From Xanthomonas floridensis (GTDB taxonomy: Bacteria; Pseudomonadota; Gammaproteobacteria; Xanthomonadales; Xanthomonadaceae): 64,000 nucleotides of DNA. The stretch lies in assembly GCF_001642575.1 (NCBI RefSeq), contig NZ_LXNG01000034.1, positions 186,001-250,000 on the forward strand, in the 5' to 3' direction. Position numbers and translations under genes: made by a program. Below, in pieces: positions 56,807-64,000 of the stretch; within the stretch, counting starts at the first letter, position 1; each line of letters starts with the position of its first letter. The notes beneath the pieces were generated by a model, which did not search any database, was not told where the DNA came from, and saw nothing but the letters and a program-made list of their open reading frames with translations.

Positions 56807-58279
56807 TCAGAACACCGAGGCGTAGCGTTCCAGTTCGATCTGGATCGACTTGGTGCGCGTATACGCCTGCAGGGTGGCCAGGCCGTTTTCGCGACCCACA
56901 CCGGACTGCTTGTAACCGCCCACCGGCATCGGTGCGGGCGATTCGCCCCAGGTGTTGATCCAGCAGATGCCTGCTTCCAGGCGGTGGATCAGCCGATGCG
57001 CACGCGCCAGATCGGGCGTGACCACACCGGCAGCCAATCCGTAGGTGGTGGCATTGGCACGGGTCACCGCTTCGTCTTCGTCGTCGTAGGTGAGCAGGCT
57101 CAGCACCGGCCCGAAGATTTCCTCGCGCACGATGGTCATCACGTCGCTGCAATCGCTGAAGATGGTCGGTACCACGTAATAGCCCTGTGCCAGCGCGCCG
57201 TCGCGTAGCCGCTCGCCGCCGCAAAGCAGGCGTGCACCTTCGGCCTTGCCCTGGTCGATGTAGTCCAGCACGCGCTGCATATGCGCGGCGCTCACCATCG
57301 GGCCGAAGGTGGTGCGCTCATCGAGCGGGTCGCCGATGTGGATGCGCTGCACACGCGCCAGCAGCCGCGCTTCGAAGGCGGTGCGCAGCGCGCGCGGCAC
57401 GAAGACGCGGGTGCCATTGGTGCAGACCTGCCCGGAGCTGTAGAAGTTGGCCATCATCGCGATGTCGGCGGCCAGATCCAGATCCGCATCGGCGCACACG
57501 ATTAGCGGCGATTTGCCGCCCAGCTCCATGGTCACATCTTTCAAGGACGAACTCGATGCGCTGGCCATCACCTTGCGTCCGGTGGCGGTGCCCCCGGTGA
57601 AACTGATCTTTTCGATCTGCGGATGTTCGGTGAGTGCGGTGCCCACGCTGGCGCCATCGCCCGGCAGCACGTTGAACACGCCATCGGGCAGGCCGGCTTC
57701 GGTGAACAGTTCCGCCAGCTTGAGTGCGGTGAGCGGGGTGACTTCGCTGGGCTTGAAGATCATCGCGTTGCCCGCGGCCAGTGCCGGTGCGGCTTTCCAT
57801 AGCGCGATCTGGATCGGGTAGTTCCACGCGCCGATCGCACCGACCACCCCCAGCGGCTCATGCCGGGTGTAGAAGAAGCTGCCTTCGCGCAGCGGGACCT
57901 GCGCACCCTGCAATGCCTGCGCGACGCCGGCGTAGTACTCCAGCACATCGGCACCGGTCACCACGTCCACGCTGCGCGTTTCGCTCAACGGCTTGCCGGT
58001 GTTGAGCGTCTCCAGCTCGGCCAGCGCGTCGTTGCGCTCGCGCAGCAACGCGACCGCACGTAGCAGGATGCGCGAGCGCTCCACCGTCGTCAGCGCGGCC
58101 CATACGCGTTGGCCGGCCTTGGCGCTGTCGACCGCAGCGTCCAGGTCGTCGGCGCCCGCGTTGTGCACGTTGGCCAGCACCTCGCCGGTGGCGGGGTTGG
58201 TGACTTCGAATGTGTGGCCGCCGCGGGCGGGAACATAACGGCCGCCGATGTACAGCAGCTGGTCGGGAAAACGTGGCAT
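56807..58279 (-). CDS. betB: Betaine aldehyde dehydrogenase
   Basis: BetB oxidises betaine aldehyde to glycine betaine with NAD(P). The 490-residue protein has the aldehyde dehydrogenase elements. The first is [12 protein letters not shown], the NAD-binding and active-site region. The general base Glu252 lies in MELGGKSP, and the catalytic Cys286 in [20 protein letters not shown]-equivalent [13 protein letters not shown] and [19 protein letters not shown] are typical of BetB. The ATG at 58279 has AAGGAGG upstream, a strong ribosome-binding site. It lies 38 bases downstream of betT in the same transcript, giving transporter and both oxidation steps in order. Confidence 0.95.
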   Translation of the reverse strand: MPRFPDQLLYIGGRYVPARGGHTFEVTNPATGEVLANVHNAGADDLDAAVDSAKAGQRVWAALTTVERSRILLRAVALLRERNDALAELETLNTGKPLSETRSVDVVTGADVLEYYAGVAQALQGAQVPLREGSFFYTRHEPLGVVGAIGAWNYPIQIALWKAAPALAAGNAMIFKPSEVTPLTALKLAELFTEAGLPDGVFNVLPGDGASVGTALTEHPQIEKISFTGGTATGRKVMASASSSSLKDVTMELGGKSPLIVCADADLDLAADIAMMANFYSSGQVCTNGTRVFVPRALRTAFEARLLARVQRIHIGDPLDERTTFGPMVSAAHMQRVLDYIDQGKAEGARLLCGGERLRDGALAQGYYVVPTIFSDCSDVMTIVREEIFGPVLSLLTYDDEDEAVTRANATTYGLAAGVVTPDLARAHRLIHRLEAGICWINTWGESPAPMPVGGYKQSGVGRENGLATLQAYTRTKSIQIELERYASVF

Positions 58280-58317
58280 GACTAACCTCCTTGGGACGGT
58301 CGCCGCAGCGAGGCAGC

Positions 58318-60297
58318 TCAGCGCGTGAGGTGCAAGAACTGCAGGTGACGCTCGTATTGATCGATGATGTCGTTGATGATTTGTTCGCGGCTGTAGCCAA
58401 CCAGGTCGTAGTCCTGGCTGCCTTCGTAGAGATAGACTTCGGCGCGGTAGTAGCGCTGGTTGCGGAAGCGCTGCGCGGCGAAGGACGGTGTGAGATAGCC
58501 GCGCATCACCACCTGGTAACGGAAGCCTTGTTGTTCGCCGTGATCGACGCTGATCTCCATGTCGCCGTCGTCGATCCGGCTGCTGACGTTCCAGCCCTCT
58601 TCCTGCAATTGCGTGGTCACCGCCCCGATCGCCGGGCGTACCTGGTCGTGCATGAAGCGGTAGACCTCATCGCGTGCCGGGAAGTGCATCGCCTGGCCCA
58701 GGCGCTGACGCCAGCCACCGTGATGACGCGATTGCCCGATGAGCGGACTGGGGCTGTAAAGCTGAGCGCGTTTGCGCTGCGATTCCTCGCTCAATGCGCG
58801 TGACAGGCCCCATGCCATCAGCAGCAGCACCGCGGAGAATGGCAGCGAGGCCAGCACTACCGCCGATTTCAGCGCATCCATGCTGCCGGCCAGCAGTAAA
58901 CCTGCAGTGACCACGGCAGTGAGCACGCCCCAGAACACACGTAGCCAGCGTGGGCCGTCGTCGTGCGGCTCGCCGCCGTGCGAGGACAGCGTGGACAGCA
59001 CCACGGTGCCGGAGTCGGCCGACGTGACAAAGAACACGAAGCTGATCACTACCGTCACCGTGATCACCGTGCGGCTCCACGGGTAGCTTTGCAGTAGCGA
59101 GTACAGCACCGTCTGCGGCGCATCGATGGCCTGTTGCGCCCATGCGCCCTGGCCATGATGCAGCAACTGATCCAGCGCGCTGTTGCCGAAGATCGATAGC
59201 CACGCCAGGGTGAATCCCAGCGGGATCAACAACACGCCCAGCACGAATTCGCGAATGGTGCGGCCGCGCGAGATGCGCGCAATGAACAGGCCGACGAACG
59301 GTGCCCAGCCGATCCACCACGCCCAGTAGAACACCGTCCAGTTGCCCAGCCAGTCGGCACGGCCGCCATAGGCATAGACGTCGAAACTCTTGCCGACCAC
59401 GCTGCCCAGGTAGTCGCCCAGGTTCTGCATCAAGGCATTGAGCAGGTATTGCGTGGGGCCGGCAAACAGCATGAACAGCAGTAGCGCGATCGCCAGCAGC
59501 ATGTTGATGTCCGACATCCAGCGCACGCCTTTTTCAACGCCGGACACCGCTACAACAATCGCCGCGCCCATCATCGCCACGATCAACGCGACCTGTACCC
59601 AGTGCGTATGCGGCACATCGAACAAGGTGCTCAGCCCGGCGTTGAGATGCAGCACGCCAAAGCCCATGTCCGCACCGATGCCGAACACCGTTGCCACGAT
59701 GCCCAGCGCATCCACGGTGTAACCGATCGGTCCGTTGATGCGTTTGCCGATCAGTGGATACAGCGCCGAGCGCAGGGCCAGCGGCAGGTTATGCCGGAAG
59801 GCGAAATACGCCAGCGCCATCGCCGCCAGCGCAAACACCCCCCAGCCATGCAAGCCCCAATGCAGGAACAGCAACTGCATCGCCTGCCGTGCGGACGCTT
59901 CGCCACTGCCGGTGCCGCCTTGTGGCGGTTGTAGATAGTGGGTCAGCGGTTCGGAGACGCAGAAGAAGAACAGCGTGATGCTGATGCCGGCGGCAAACAG
60001 CATGCCGGCCCACGAGAGATAGCTGAATTCCGGCTCGTCGTGATCGGCGCCGAGCTTGATGTTGCCGTAGCTGGACAAAGCGGTGCCGAGCACGAAGACC
60101 AGATACAGCGTCATCGCCAGCAGGTAGTACCAGCCGACATTGCGCGAGGCCCAGGTCTGCGCATCCAGCAACACGCGGCCAGCGTCCAGCGGAAACAGCG
60201 CAACCAGCAAGGCGAATGTGCACACCACCGTCGCCGCCAGCAAAAACACCGGCCGCAAGGTGCGCACCGGCGACGGCTGCGGTTCGACTGCACTCAT
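58318..60297 (-). CDS. betT: BCCT-family choline transporter
   Basis: The 659-residue protein is a betaine/choline/carnitine transporter with twelve helices between about residues 15 and 500. The BCCT signature lies around [29 protein letters not shown], whose tryptophan-rich segment forms the trimethylammonium site. A long cytoplasmic C-terminal domain of about 150 residues follows ([19 protein letters not shown]), as in osmoregulated BetT. It imports choline with sodium or protons. It is the first gene of the leftward bet operon; the palindrome-free upstream 134 bases carry the promoter and the terminator of the next gene. The C-terminal domain suggests that uptake responds to osmotic strength. 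Confidence 0.94.
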   Translation of the reverse strand: MSAVEPQPSPVRTLRPVFLLAATVVCTFALLVALFPLDAGRVLLDAQTWASRNVGWYYLLAMTLYLVFVLGTALSSYGNIKLGADHDEPEFSYLSWAGMLFAAGISITLFFFCVSEPLTHYLQPPQGGTGSGEASARQAMQLLFLHWGLHGWGVFALAAMALAYFAFRHNLPLALRSALYPLIGKRINGPIGYTVDALGIVATVFGIGADMGFGVLHLNAGLSTLFDVPHTHWVQVALIVAMMGAAIVVAVSGVEKGVRWMSDINMLLAIALLLFMLFAGPTQYLLNALMQNLGDYLGSVVGKSFDVYAYGGRADWLGNWTVFYWAWWIGWAPFVGLFIARISRGRTIREFVLGVLLIPLGFTLAWLSIFGNSALDQLLHHGQGAWAQQAIDAPQTVLYSLLQSYPWSRTVITVTVVISFVFFVTSADSGTVVLSTLSSHGGEPHDDGPRWLRVFWGVLTAVVTAGLLLAGSMDALKSAVVLASLPFSAVLLLMAWGLSRALSEESQRKRAQLYSPSPLIGQSRHHGGWRQRLGQAMHFPARDEVYRFMHDQVRPAIGAVTTQLQEEGWNVSSRIDDGDMEISVDHGEQQGFRYQVVMRGYLTPSFAAQRFRNQRYYRAEVYLYEGSQDYDLVGYSREQIINDIIDQYERHLQFLHLTR

Positions 60298-60341
60298 ACC
60301 GACGCACTCATACGCTGCGTATCACGTGACGTGCTCCCAAC

Positions 60342-60372
60342 GAAAAACCGCCTGCGTTATCGCACAGGCGGT
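60342..60372 (-). terminator. Rho-independent terminator of the nuclease-phosphatase gene
   Basis: On the minus strand ACCGCCTG pairs with CAGGCGGT around a ten-base loop and is followed by TTTTT. It lies 60 bases after the stop of the upstream gene and before the bet promoter region. Confidence 0.8.
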
Positions 60373-60431
60373 GTCTAGGGGGTGTCGTCGGTCGAGTTCG
60401 CCAGTGCGAACCCGTCGGCACTTTGCGTGCG

Positions 60432-61199
60432 CTAGCGCAGTAACTGCAGCGGAACGCGGATATCCATACCGACTGCCAGGTGATCGGAGAACGCGGCAGG
60501 AATGGCCTCGGTGTGTTCGATCACCAGGCTGTCGCTGACCAGGATATGGTCGATGGCACGATCCGGCCGCCAGCTGGGAAAGGTGTGCACCACGCAGCCC
60601 GGAGGCTGTAATCGGGTATGGCGGTACAGGGCCTGCATTTCCGGGCGGTCGGCCACGCAGTTGAAATCGCCCATCAACATCACATTGGGATGCTCGGACA
60701 ACAGTTCGGCAATGAAGGCCAGCTGCGCCATGCGCGAGTTGGCGCCCAGCGACAGATGCGCCACTGCCACGGCAAGGCCATCGCGGCCCTGCCCGAACTT
60801 GGCCAGCAGGATGCCGCGCCCGCCGATGCGGCCGGGCAGGGCATGGTCCTGCACTTCCAGCGGTTCCAGCTTGCTCAGCAGGCCGTTGGCGCTGGAGGCC
60901 ACCCCGCCCATGCGGCGGTTGGGTTGATGGCTCCAGTAGTGGAAACCGGCACGTTCGGCCAGATAGTGGGTCTGGTTGGTGAAGCCCGAGCGCAGGCTGC
61001 CGGGGTCGGCCTCCTGCAGGCCGACGATGTCGCGGTCGCCGGCCAGCTTGGCGATGCTGTCCAGGCTGGTGCGCTTTGCGCCTAGCGGCAACGCATGCGA
61101 CCAGCTGCGGGTCACGTAATCGCTGTAACGGCGGGTGCTGGAGCCGGCCTGGATATTGGCGGTCAGCACCCGCAGGGTGCGCGAGTCCGAAGCGTTCAC
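60432..61199 (-). CDS. Endonuclease/exonuclease/phosphatase family protein
   Basis: The 255-residue protein has the four hallmarks of the family: LTANIQAGSS at the N-terminus with the Mg-binding Asn, IVGLQEAD with the catalytic Glu, VMLMGDFNCVAD with the catalytic Asp/Asn pair, and DHILVSDSLVIEH followed by FSDHLAVGM with the catalytic Asp-His pair. Such proteins cut phosphodiester bonds in DNA, RNA or phospholipids; the substrate is not predictable. No signal peptide is evident. It begins 19 bases before the end of the first DsbA gene, so the three may be cotranscribed. A terminator follows at 60,342-60,372. Confidence 0.88.
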   Translation of the reverse strand: MNASDSRTLRVLTANIQAGSSTRRYSDYVTRSWSHALPLGAKRTSLDSIAKLAGDRDIVGLQEADPGSLRSGFTNQTHYLAERAGFHYWSHQPNRRMGGVASSANGLLSKLEPLEVQDHALPGRIGGRGILLAKFGQGRDGLAVAVAHLSLGANSRMAQLAFIAELLSEHPNVMLMGDFNCVADRPEMQALYRHTRLQPPGCVVHTFPSWRPDRAIDHILVSDSLVIEHTEAIPAAFSDHLAVGMDIRVPLQLLR

Positions 61200-61218
61200 G
61201 ATGCTGCGGTCACCCGGC

Positions 61219-62034
61219 TCACTTGGCCAGCGTGGCGCGTTCGCGCGCGATCAGGTGATCGGCGATGCGCAGCATGTCCGGGAAGCTCTGGCCCTTGACC
61301 AGGTACTTGCCGTTGACGATCAGCGACGGCGTGCCGGTGATCTTGCTGCGGGTGGCGAACTGCTTGGCGCGGTTGGTCTTGGCCGAGACGCCGAAGCTGC
61401 TCATGGTGTCGATGAAGGTCTTCTGGTCCACGCCGTACTTGGCATAGAACGCGGCGATGTCCTGCACCGAATCCTTGCCGCGCTCGCCCTTCAGGGTCTG
61501 GTCGACGTGGATGGCCTTGTACAGCGCTTCGTGGGTCTTTTCCTGCACGCCCAGGGTCTCGGCGGCGTAGAAGGCGCGGCCGTAGTCATCCCAATAGTTG
61601 CCAAACATCGCCGGCACGTAGACGAAATGCACGTCCGAGGGCAGGCCGGCCTTCCACGGGCCGATCAGCGGCTGGAACGCGTTGCAGGCCGGGCAGACAT
61701 AGCCGAACACCTCGGCCACTTCGATCTTGCCGGCGGCCTGCTGGTACGGCTGACCACCTTCGATATCCACATAGTCGGTGCCGGCGACCGGCTCCGGGCC
61801 GTTGGGCGCGCGCGGGGCGGCGCTGGGCGCGGCAGGTGGCGGGGTAGTGGCGCTTTCGCCAGCAGCAGGTGGAGCCGCCGGATCGGCAGCCGGCGTCGCG
61901 GCGGCCGGAGCGGGCGCTGTTTCGGCAGCGGGCGTGGTGGCGGCGGGCGCGGTGTCGGACGAGCCGTCCTGGGCCTTGCAGGCGACCAGGATCGGGAGCA
62001 GCGCCATCAGCGTCAGGGCGAAGCGGGTCTTCAT
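61219..62034 (-). CDS. DsbA-like lipoprotein with long Ala/Pro linker
   Basis: The 271-residue protein has a lipoprotein signal peptide with lipobox LVAC (Cys19), then about 65 residues of Ala, Pro and Thr-rich linker, then a DsbA thioredoxin-fold domain. The active site CPAC is at residues 114-117 in FGYVCPACNAF and the cis-proline loop is in GTPSLIVNGKYL. It would introduce disulfides into exported proteins from a tethered position. The linker resembles a flexible spacer that lets the domain reach across the periplasm. ATG 62034 gives the signal peptide; an in-frame start 18 codons earlier does not. A second DsbA-like gene lies 90 bases upstream. Confidence 0.9.
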   Translation of the reverse strand: MKTRFALTLMALLPILVACKAQDGSSDTAPAATTPAAETAPAPAAATPAADPAAPPAAGESATTPPPAAPSAAPRAPNGPEPVAGTDYVDIEGGQPYQQAAGKIEVAEVFGYVCPACNAFQPLIGPWKAGLPSDVHFVYVPAMFGNYWDDYGRAFYAAETLGVQEKTHEALYKAIHVDQTLKGERGKDSVQDIAAFYAKYGVDQKTFIDTMSSFGVSAKTNRAKQFATRSKITGTPSLIVNGKYLVKGQSFPDMLRIADHLIARERATLAK

Positions 62035-62124
62035 CGGATGGAATCTCCAGCGTGGGCGAGGAAAGGGCCGGGCGGCCGCGGGGCGCATGATGCCACGCGC
62101 GGCCGTCGCTGGCGGTTATGCGGT

Positions 62125-62775
62125 TCAGCGCTTGGCCGGCCCGGCGTGCTCGCGGGCGATGAGGTAGTCGGCAATCTTCAACATGTCCGGGTAATTTCGC
62201 GCGCCGATCAGGTAGCGCCCGTTGACGATGATGGCCGGGGTGCCGGGCAGCTTGCTGCGCTGTGCGAACTCGCGCGCCGCCTTGAGCCTGGCGTCCACCG
62301 CCTCGCTCTTGAACGTGTCCACGAAGCGCTGCTGCGGTACGCCGTAGTCGGCATAGAACGCAGCCAGTTCTTCCGGGGAGACGTTCTGGGTCGGCACGCT
62401 CTGCTTTTCGTGGATGGCATCGAACATGGCGCGGTGACTACGCTTGGCCACGCCGAGGATGTCTGCGGCGAAGTAAGCACGCGCAAACGCATCCCAGAAG
62501 CCGCCGAACGCCGCCGGCACCGGGGTGAAGCGCACGTAGGACGGTTGCTTGGCGACCCAGGCCTCCAGCACCGGCTCGAAATGCGCGCAGTGCGGGCAGG
62601 TGTAGCCGAACACTTCCACCACTTCGACCTTGCCGGCCAGCGGCGCGTACGGCTGGCCGCCGTCGATCAGGGTGTAGTCCTCGCCTTCGACCGGCGCGGC
62701 CTTCTTGTCGGCGGCACAGGCCGCCAGCGGCACCAGGATCAACAACAGCAGGGACAAACGGGAAAACAGGTTCAT
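62125..62775 (-). CDS. DsbA-like lipoprotein, thiol:disulfide interchange protein
   Basis: The 216-residue protein has a lipoprotein signal peptide with lipobox LAAC (Cys20), a short spacer and a DsbA domain. The active site CPHC lies at residues 60-63 in FGYTCPHCAHF, the exact dipeptide of E. coli DsbA, and the cis-proline loop is GTPAIIVNGRYL. It shares the spacing VE-x-VEVFGY-x-CP with the downstream copy, so the two are tandem paralogues; this one lacks the long linker. Both being membrane-anchored rather than free is unlike E. coli DsbA. It follows cytochrome c4 by 95 bases on the same strand. Confidence 0.9.
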   Translation of the reverse strand: MNLFSRLSLLLLILVPLAACAADKKAAPVEGEDYTLIDGGQPYAPLAGKVEVVEVFGYTCPHCAHFEPVLEAWVAKQPSYVRFTPVPAAFGGFWDAFARAYFAADILGVAKRSHRAMFDAIHEKQSVPTQNVSPEELAAFYADYGVPQQRFVDTFKSEAVDARLKAAREFAQRSKLPGTPAIIVNGRYLIGARNYPDMLKIADYLIAREHAGPAKR

Positions 62776-62870
62776 GCAGGCTCCGTGGGGGATGAGAGAG
62801 GGGGCGGGAAACGACGACGCCGGTCGCGGGACCGGCGTCGTGACACGGTGGGGCAGGTGGGCGCCTCAGC

Positions 62871-63668
62871 TCATGAGCGCGCCGGTGTCCCGGCAGGCGT
62901 CTGTGCAGCGGCGGCATCGTCGGCGCGGTCGTGCAGACCTTGCAGATAGCTGGACAGCGCCTGGATCTCCTGCTCGGTCAGCGGGCGTGCCACCTGCGCC
63001 ATGATATTGAACAGCGCCGGATTGCGCTCCTGGGTGGTGCCGGCCTGGTATTCCTTCAGGCGCCGCGCCACGTACTCGGCGTGCTGGCCGCCCAGGCGCG
63101 GATAGGCCGGGCCCGGGTTGCCGCCACCAGACGGGCCATGGCAGGCCATGCATGCCGGGACCCCACGCGCCACGTCGCCGCCGCGGTAAAGCTTTTCGCC
63201 AACTTCGTAGAACTTCATCCCCTGGTACGGACCCTCGGCGATCACCGCATCGTCGGCCACGCCGGCGGCGGACTTCTGGGTGGCGAAATAGGCGCCCAGG
63301 TCGCGCATGTCCTGCGCGGTGAGGTCCTTGACGAAGGGCACCATCACCGCCGACATCCCGGTATTGCGCTCGCCGCTGGCGATCAAGGCCACCTGATGCG
63401 CAACGTAGCGCTCGGTTTGCCCGGCGATGCGCGGATACATCGCCACCGCCGGATTGCCGTCCGGGCCGTGGCAGGCCGCGCAGGCGGCCGCCTTGGCCTG
63501 GCCGGCCTTGGCATCGCCCCAGGTGGTCTTGGCCAGATCCACCTCCAGCGGCGCAACCCGCACGGGCGGTGGATCGGGGATCGGCGTGACCGCCGATTGC
63601 GCAAACGCCACGGCCGCAACGACCGGCACGGCGAGGGCGGCGAGGACTAGCACACGAGCATGGCGCAT
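62871..63668 (-). CDS. Dihaem cytochrome c4
   Basis: The 265-residue protein has a signal peptide ([19 protein letters not shown], cleavage near residue 23) and two haem c attachment motifs, CAACH at residues 63-67 and CMACH at 173-177. Axial methionines are likely in later segments (TGMSAVM and [10 protein letters not shown]). The two domains are homologous, each with GPDGN/GPSGGG after the haem site and a YPRIAGQ/YPRLGGQ repeat, the pattern of cytochrome c4. It carries electrons in the periplasm between the cytochrome bc1 complex and terminal oxidases. It diverges from engB, an arrangement common in gammaproteobacteria. Confidence 0.94.
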   Translation of the reverse strand: MRHARVLVLAALAVPVVAAVAFAQSAVTPIPDPPPVRVAPLEVDLAKTTWGDAKAGQAKAAACAACHGPDGNPAVAMYPRIAGQTERYVAHQVALIASGERNTGMSAVMVPFVKDLTAQDMRDLGAYFATQKSAAGVADDAVIAEGPYQGMKFYEVGEKLYRGGDVARGVPACMACHGPSGGGNPGPAYPRLGGQHAEYVARRLKEYQAGTTQERNPALFNIMAQVARPLTEQEIQALSSYLQGLHDRADDAAAAQTPAGTPARS

Positions 63669-63812
63669 CAGCTAAAGCTCCGTATGGACCCGGCCCGCGC
63701 GCGTTGGGTACTGGCTGTGGCAGGCGTACTTCGATTATCGACACGCCTTTGCGCCAGGGTCAACGAACAGTGCAGCAAAACCGGCAGCGCCCGAACGTGC
63801 GATCCTAGGGGG

Positions 63813-64000
63813 ATGTCGCTCCTTATCGAACAAGCCCGCTACCACCTGTCCGCCCACAACGCCCGGCAATTGCCCGACGATGGCGGCTACGAGGTCGCCT
63901 TCGCCGGCCGCTCCAACGCCGGAAAATCCAGCGCGCTCAACGCGCTGACCCGCCAGAACGCACTGGCCCGGGTGTCAAAGACCCCCGGCCGCACCCAGCA
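63813..64000 (+). CDS. engB: Ribosome biogenesis GTPase EngB (3' end outside window)
   Basis: The first 62 codons are visible. They encode the start of a YihA/YsxC-type GTPase: an N-terminal arm with [22 protein letters not shown], then the G1 P-loop [17 protein letters not shown] and the switch I segment [10 protein letters not shown]. EngB assists assembly of the large ribosomal subunit. The ATG at 63813 has TAGGGGG upstream as ribosome-binding site. The gene runs off the right edge and diverges from the cytochrome c4 gene across 144 bases. Confidence 0.93.
   Translation, partial: MSLLIEQARYHLSAHNARQLPDDGGYEVAFAGRSNAGKSSALNALTRQNALARVSKTPGRTQ

Overview
The window is chromosomal DNA of a gammaproteobacterium of the genus Xanthomonas. 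The evidence is gene content and order. An O-antigen cluster abuts etfA-etfB, followed by rmlBACD, ugd, xanB-xanA, an acyl-CoA:CoA transferase pair and ETF-ubiquinone oxidoreductase. Further on come an H-NS-like protein with a Lys/Ala-rich tail, two tandem PL1 pectate lyases, a large TonB-dependent receptor and the DsbA/cytochrome c4/EngB neighbourhood. High GC and plant-cell-wall-degrading enzymes fit a plant pathogen. I cannot name the species from sequence reading alone.

Layout. (1) 1-12,545, plus strand: an ABC-transporter-dependent O-antigen operon. It holds a 5'-truncated GT4 glycosyltransferase, wzm, wzt, an FkbM methyltransferase with a coiled coil, a two-module GT4 glycosyltransferase, gmd, rmd and a polytopic membrane protein. 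Genes in the first part overlap at their stop/start codons, and the region is visibly AT-richer than what follows etfA. (2) 12,626-18,957, minus strand: an oppositely directed set for a second sugar, consisting of a GT2 with C-terminal membrane helices, a NeuD-type acyltransferase, a WbqC-like protein, an EmrE-like protein and the aminotransferase WecE. It is separated from a stray methyltransferase by a broken IS3-family fragment and a dead second IS. (3) 18,997-32,848: conserved chromosome with etfAB, the dTDP-L-rhamnose genes, ugd, xanBA, the CoA transferase, ETF-QO and alkB. (4) 32,957-33,957: a tandem triplication of a ~340-base non-coding unit full of nested hairpins. (5) 34,051-44,090: an MCE/Mla-like lipid transport operon, a ThrE-type exporter, an H-NS-like protein, proS, pssA, a possible holD, and rimI. 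(6) 44,927-54,795: two pectate lyases, Slt, a TonB-dependent receptor, and a MarR-regulated flavin monooxygenase. (7) 54,978-64,000: choline uptake and glycine betaine synthesis (betT-betB-betA), an exo/endonuclease-phosphatase family protein, two lipoprotein DsbA-like proteins, cytochrome c4 and the 5' end of engB.

How the genes work together. XanA makes Man-1-P (and Glc-1-P), XanB makes GDP-mannose, and Gmd plus Rmd convert it to GDP-D-rhamnose. RmlA and RmlB make dTDP-4-keto-6-deoxyglucose, which RmlC/RmlD turn into dTDP-L-rhamnose and WecE can turn into dTDP-4-amino-4,6-dideoxygalactose. The GT4 enzymes would build the chain in the cytoplasm. The FkbM protein is a candidate for capping and measuring the chain before Wzm/Wzt export it. 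The GT2, EmrE-like and polytopic proteins look like a lipid-linked, periplasmic decoration route. Both schemes are inferences from domain architecture and neighbourhood and are set out under findings.
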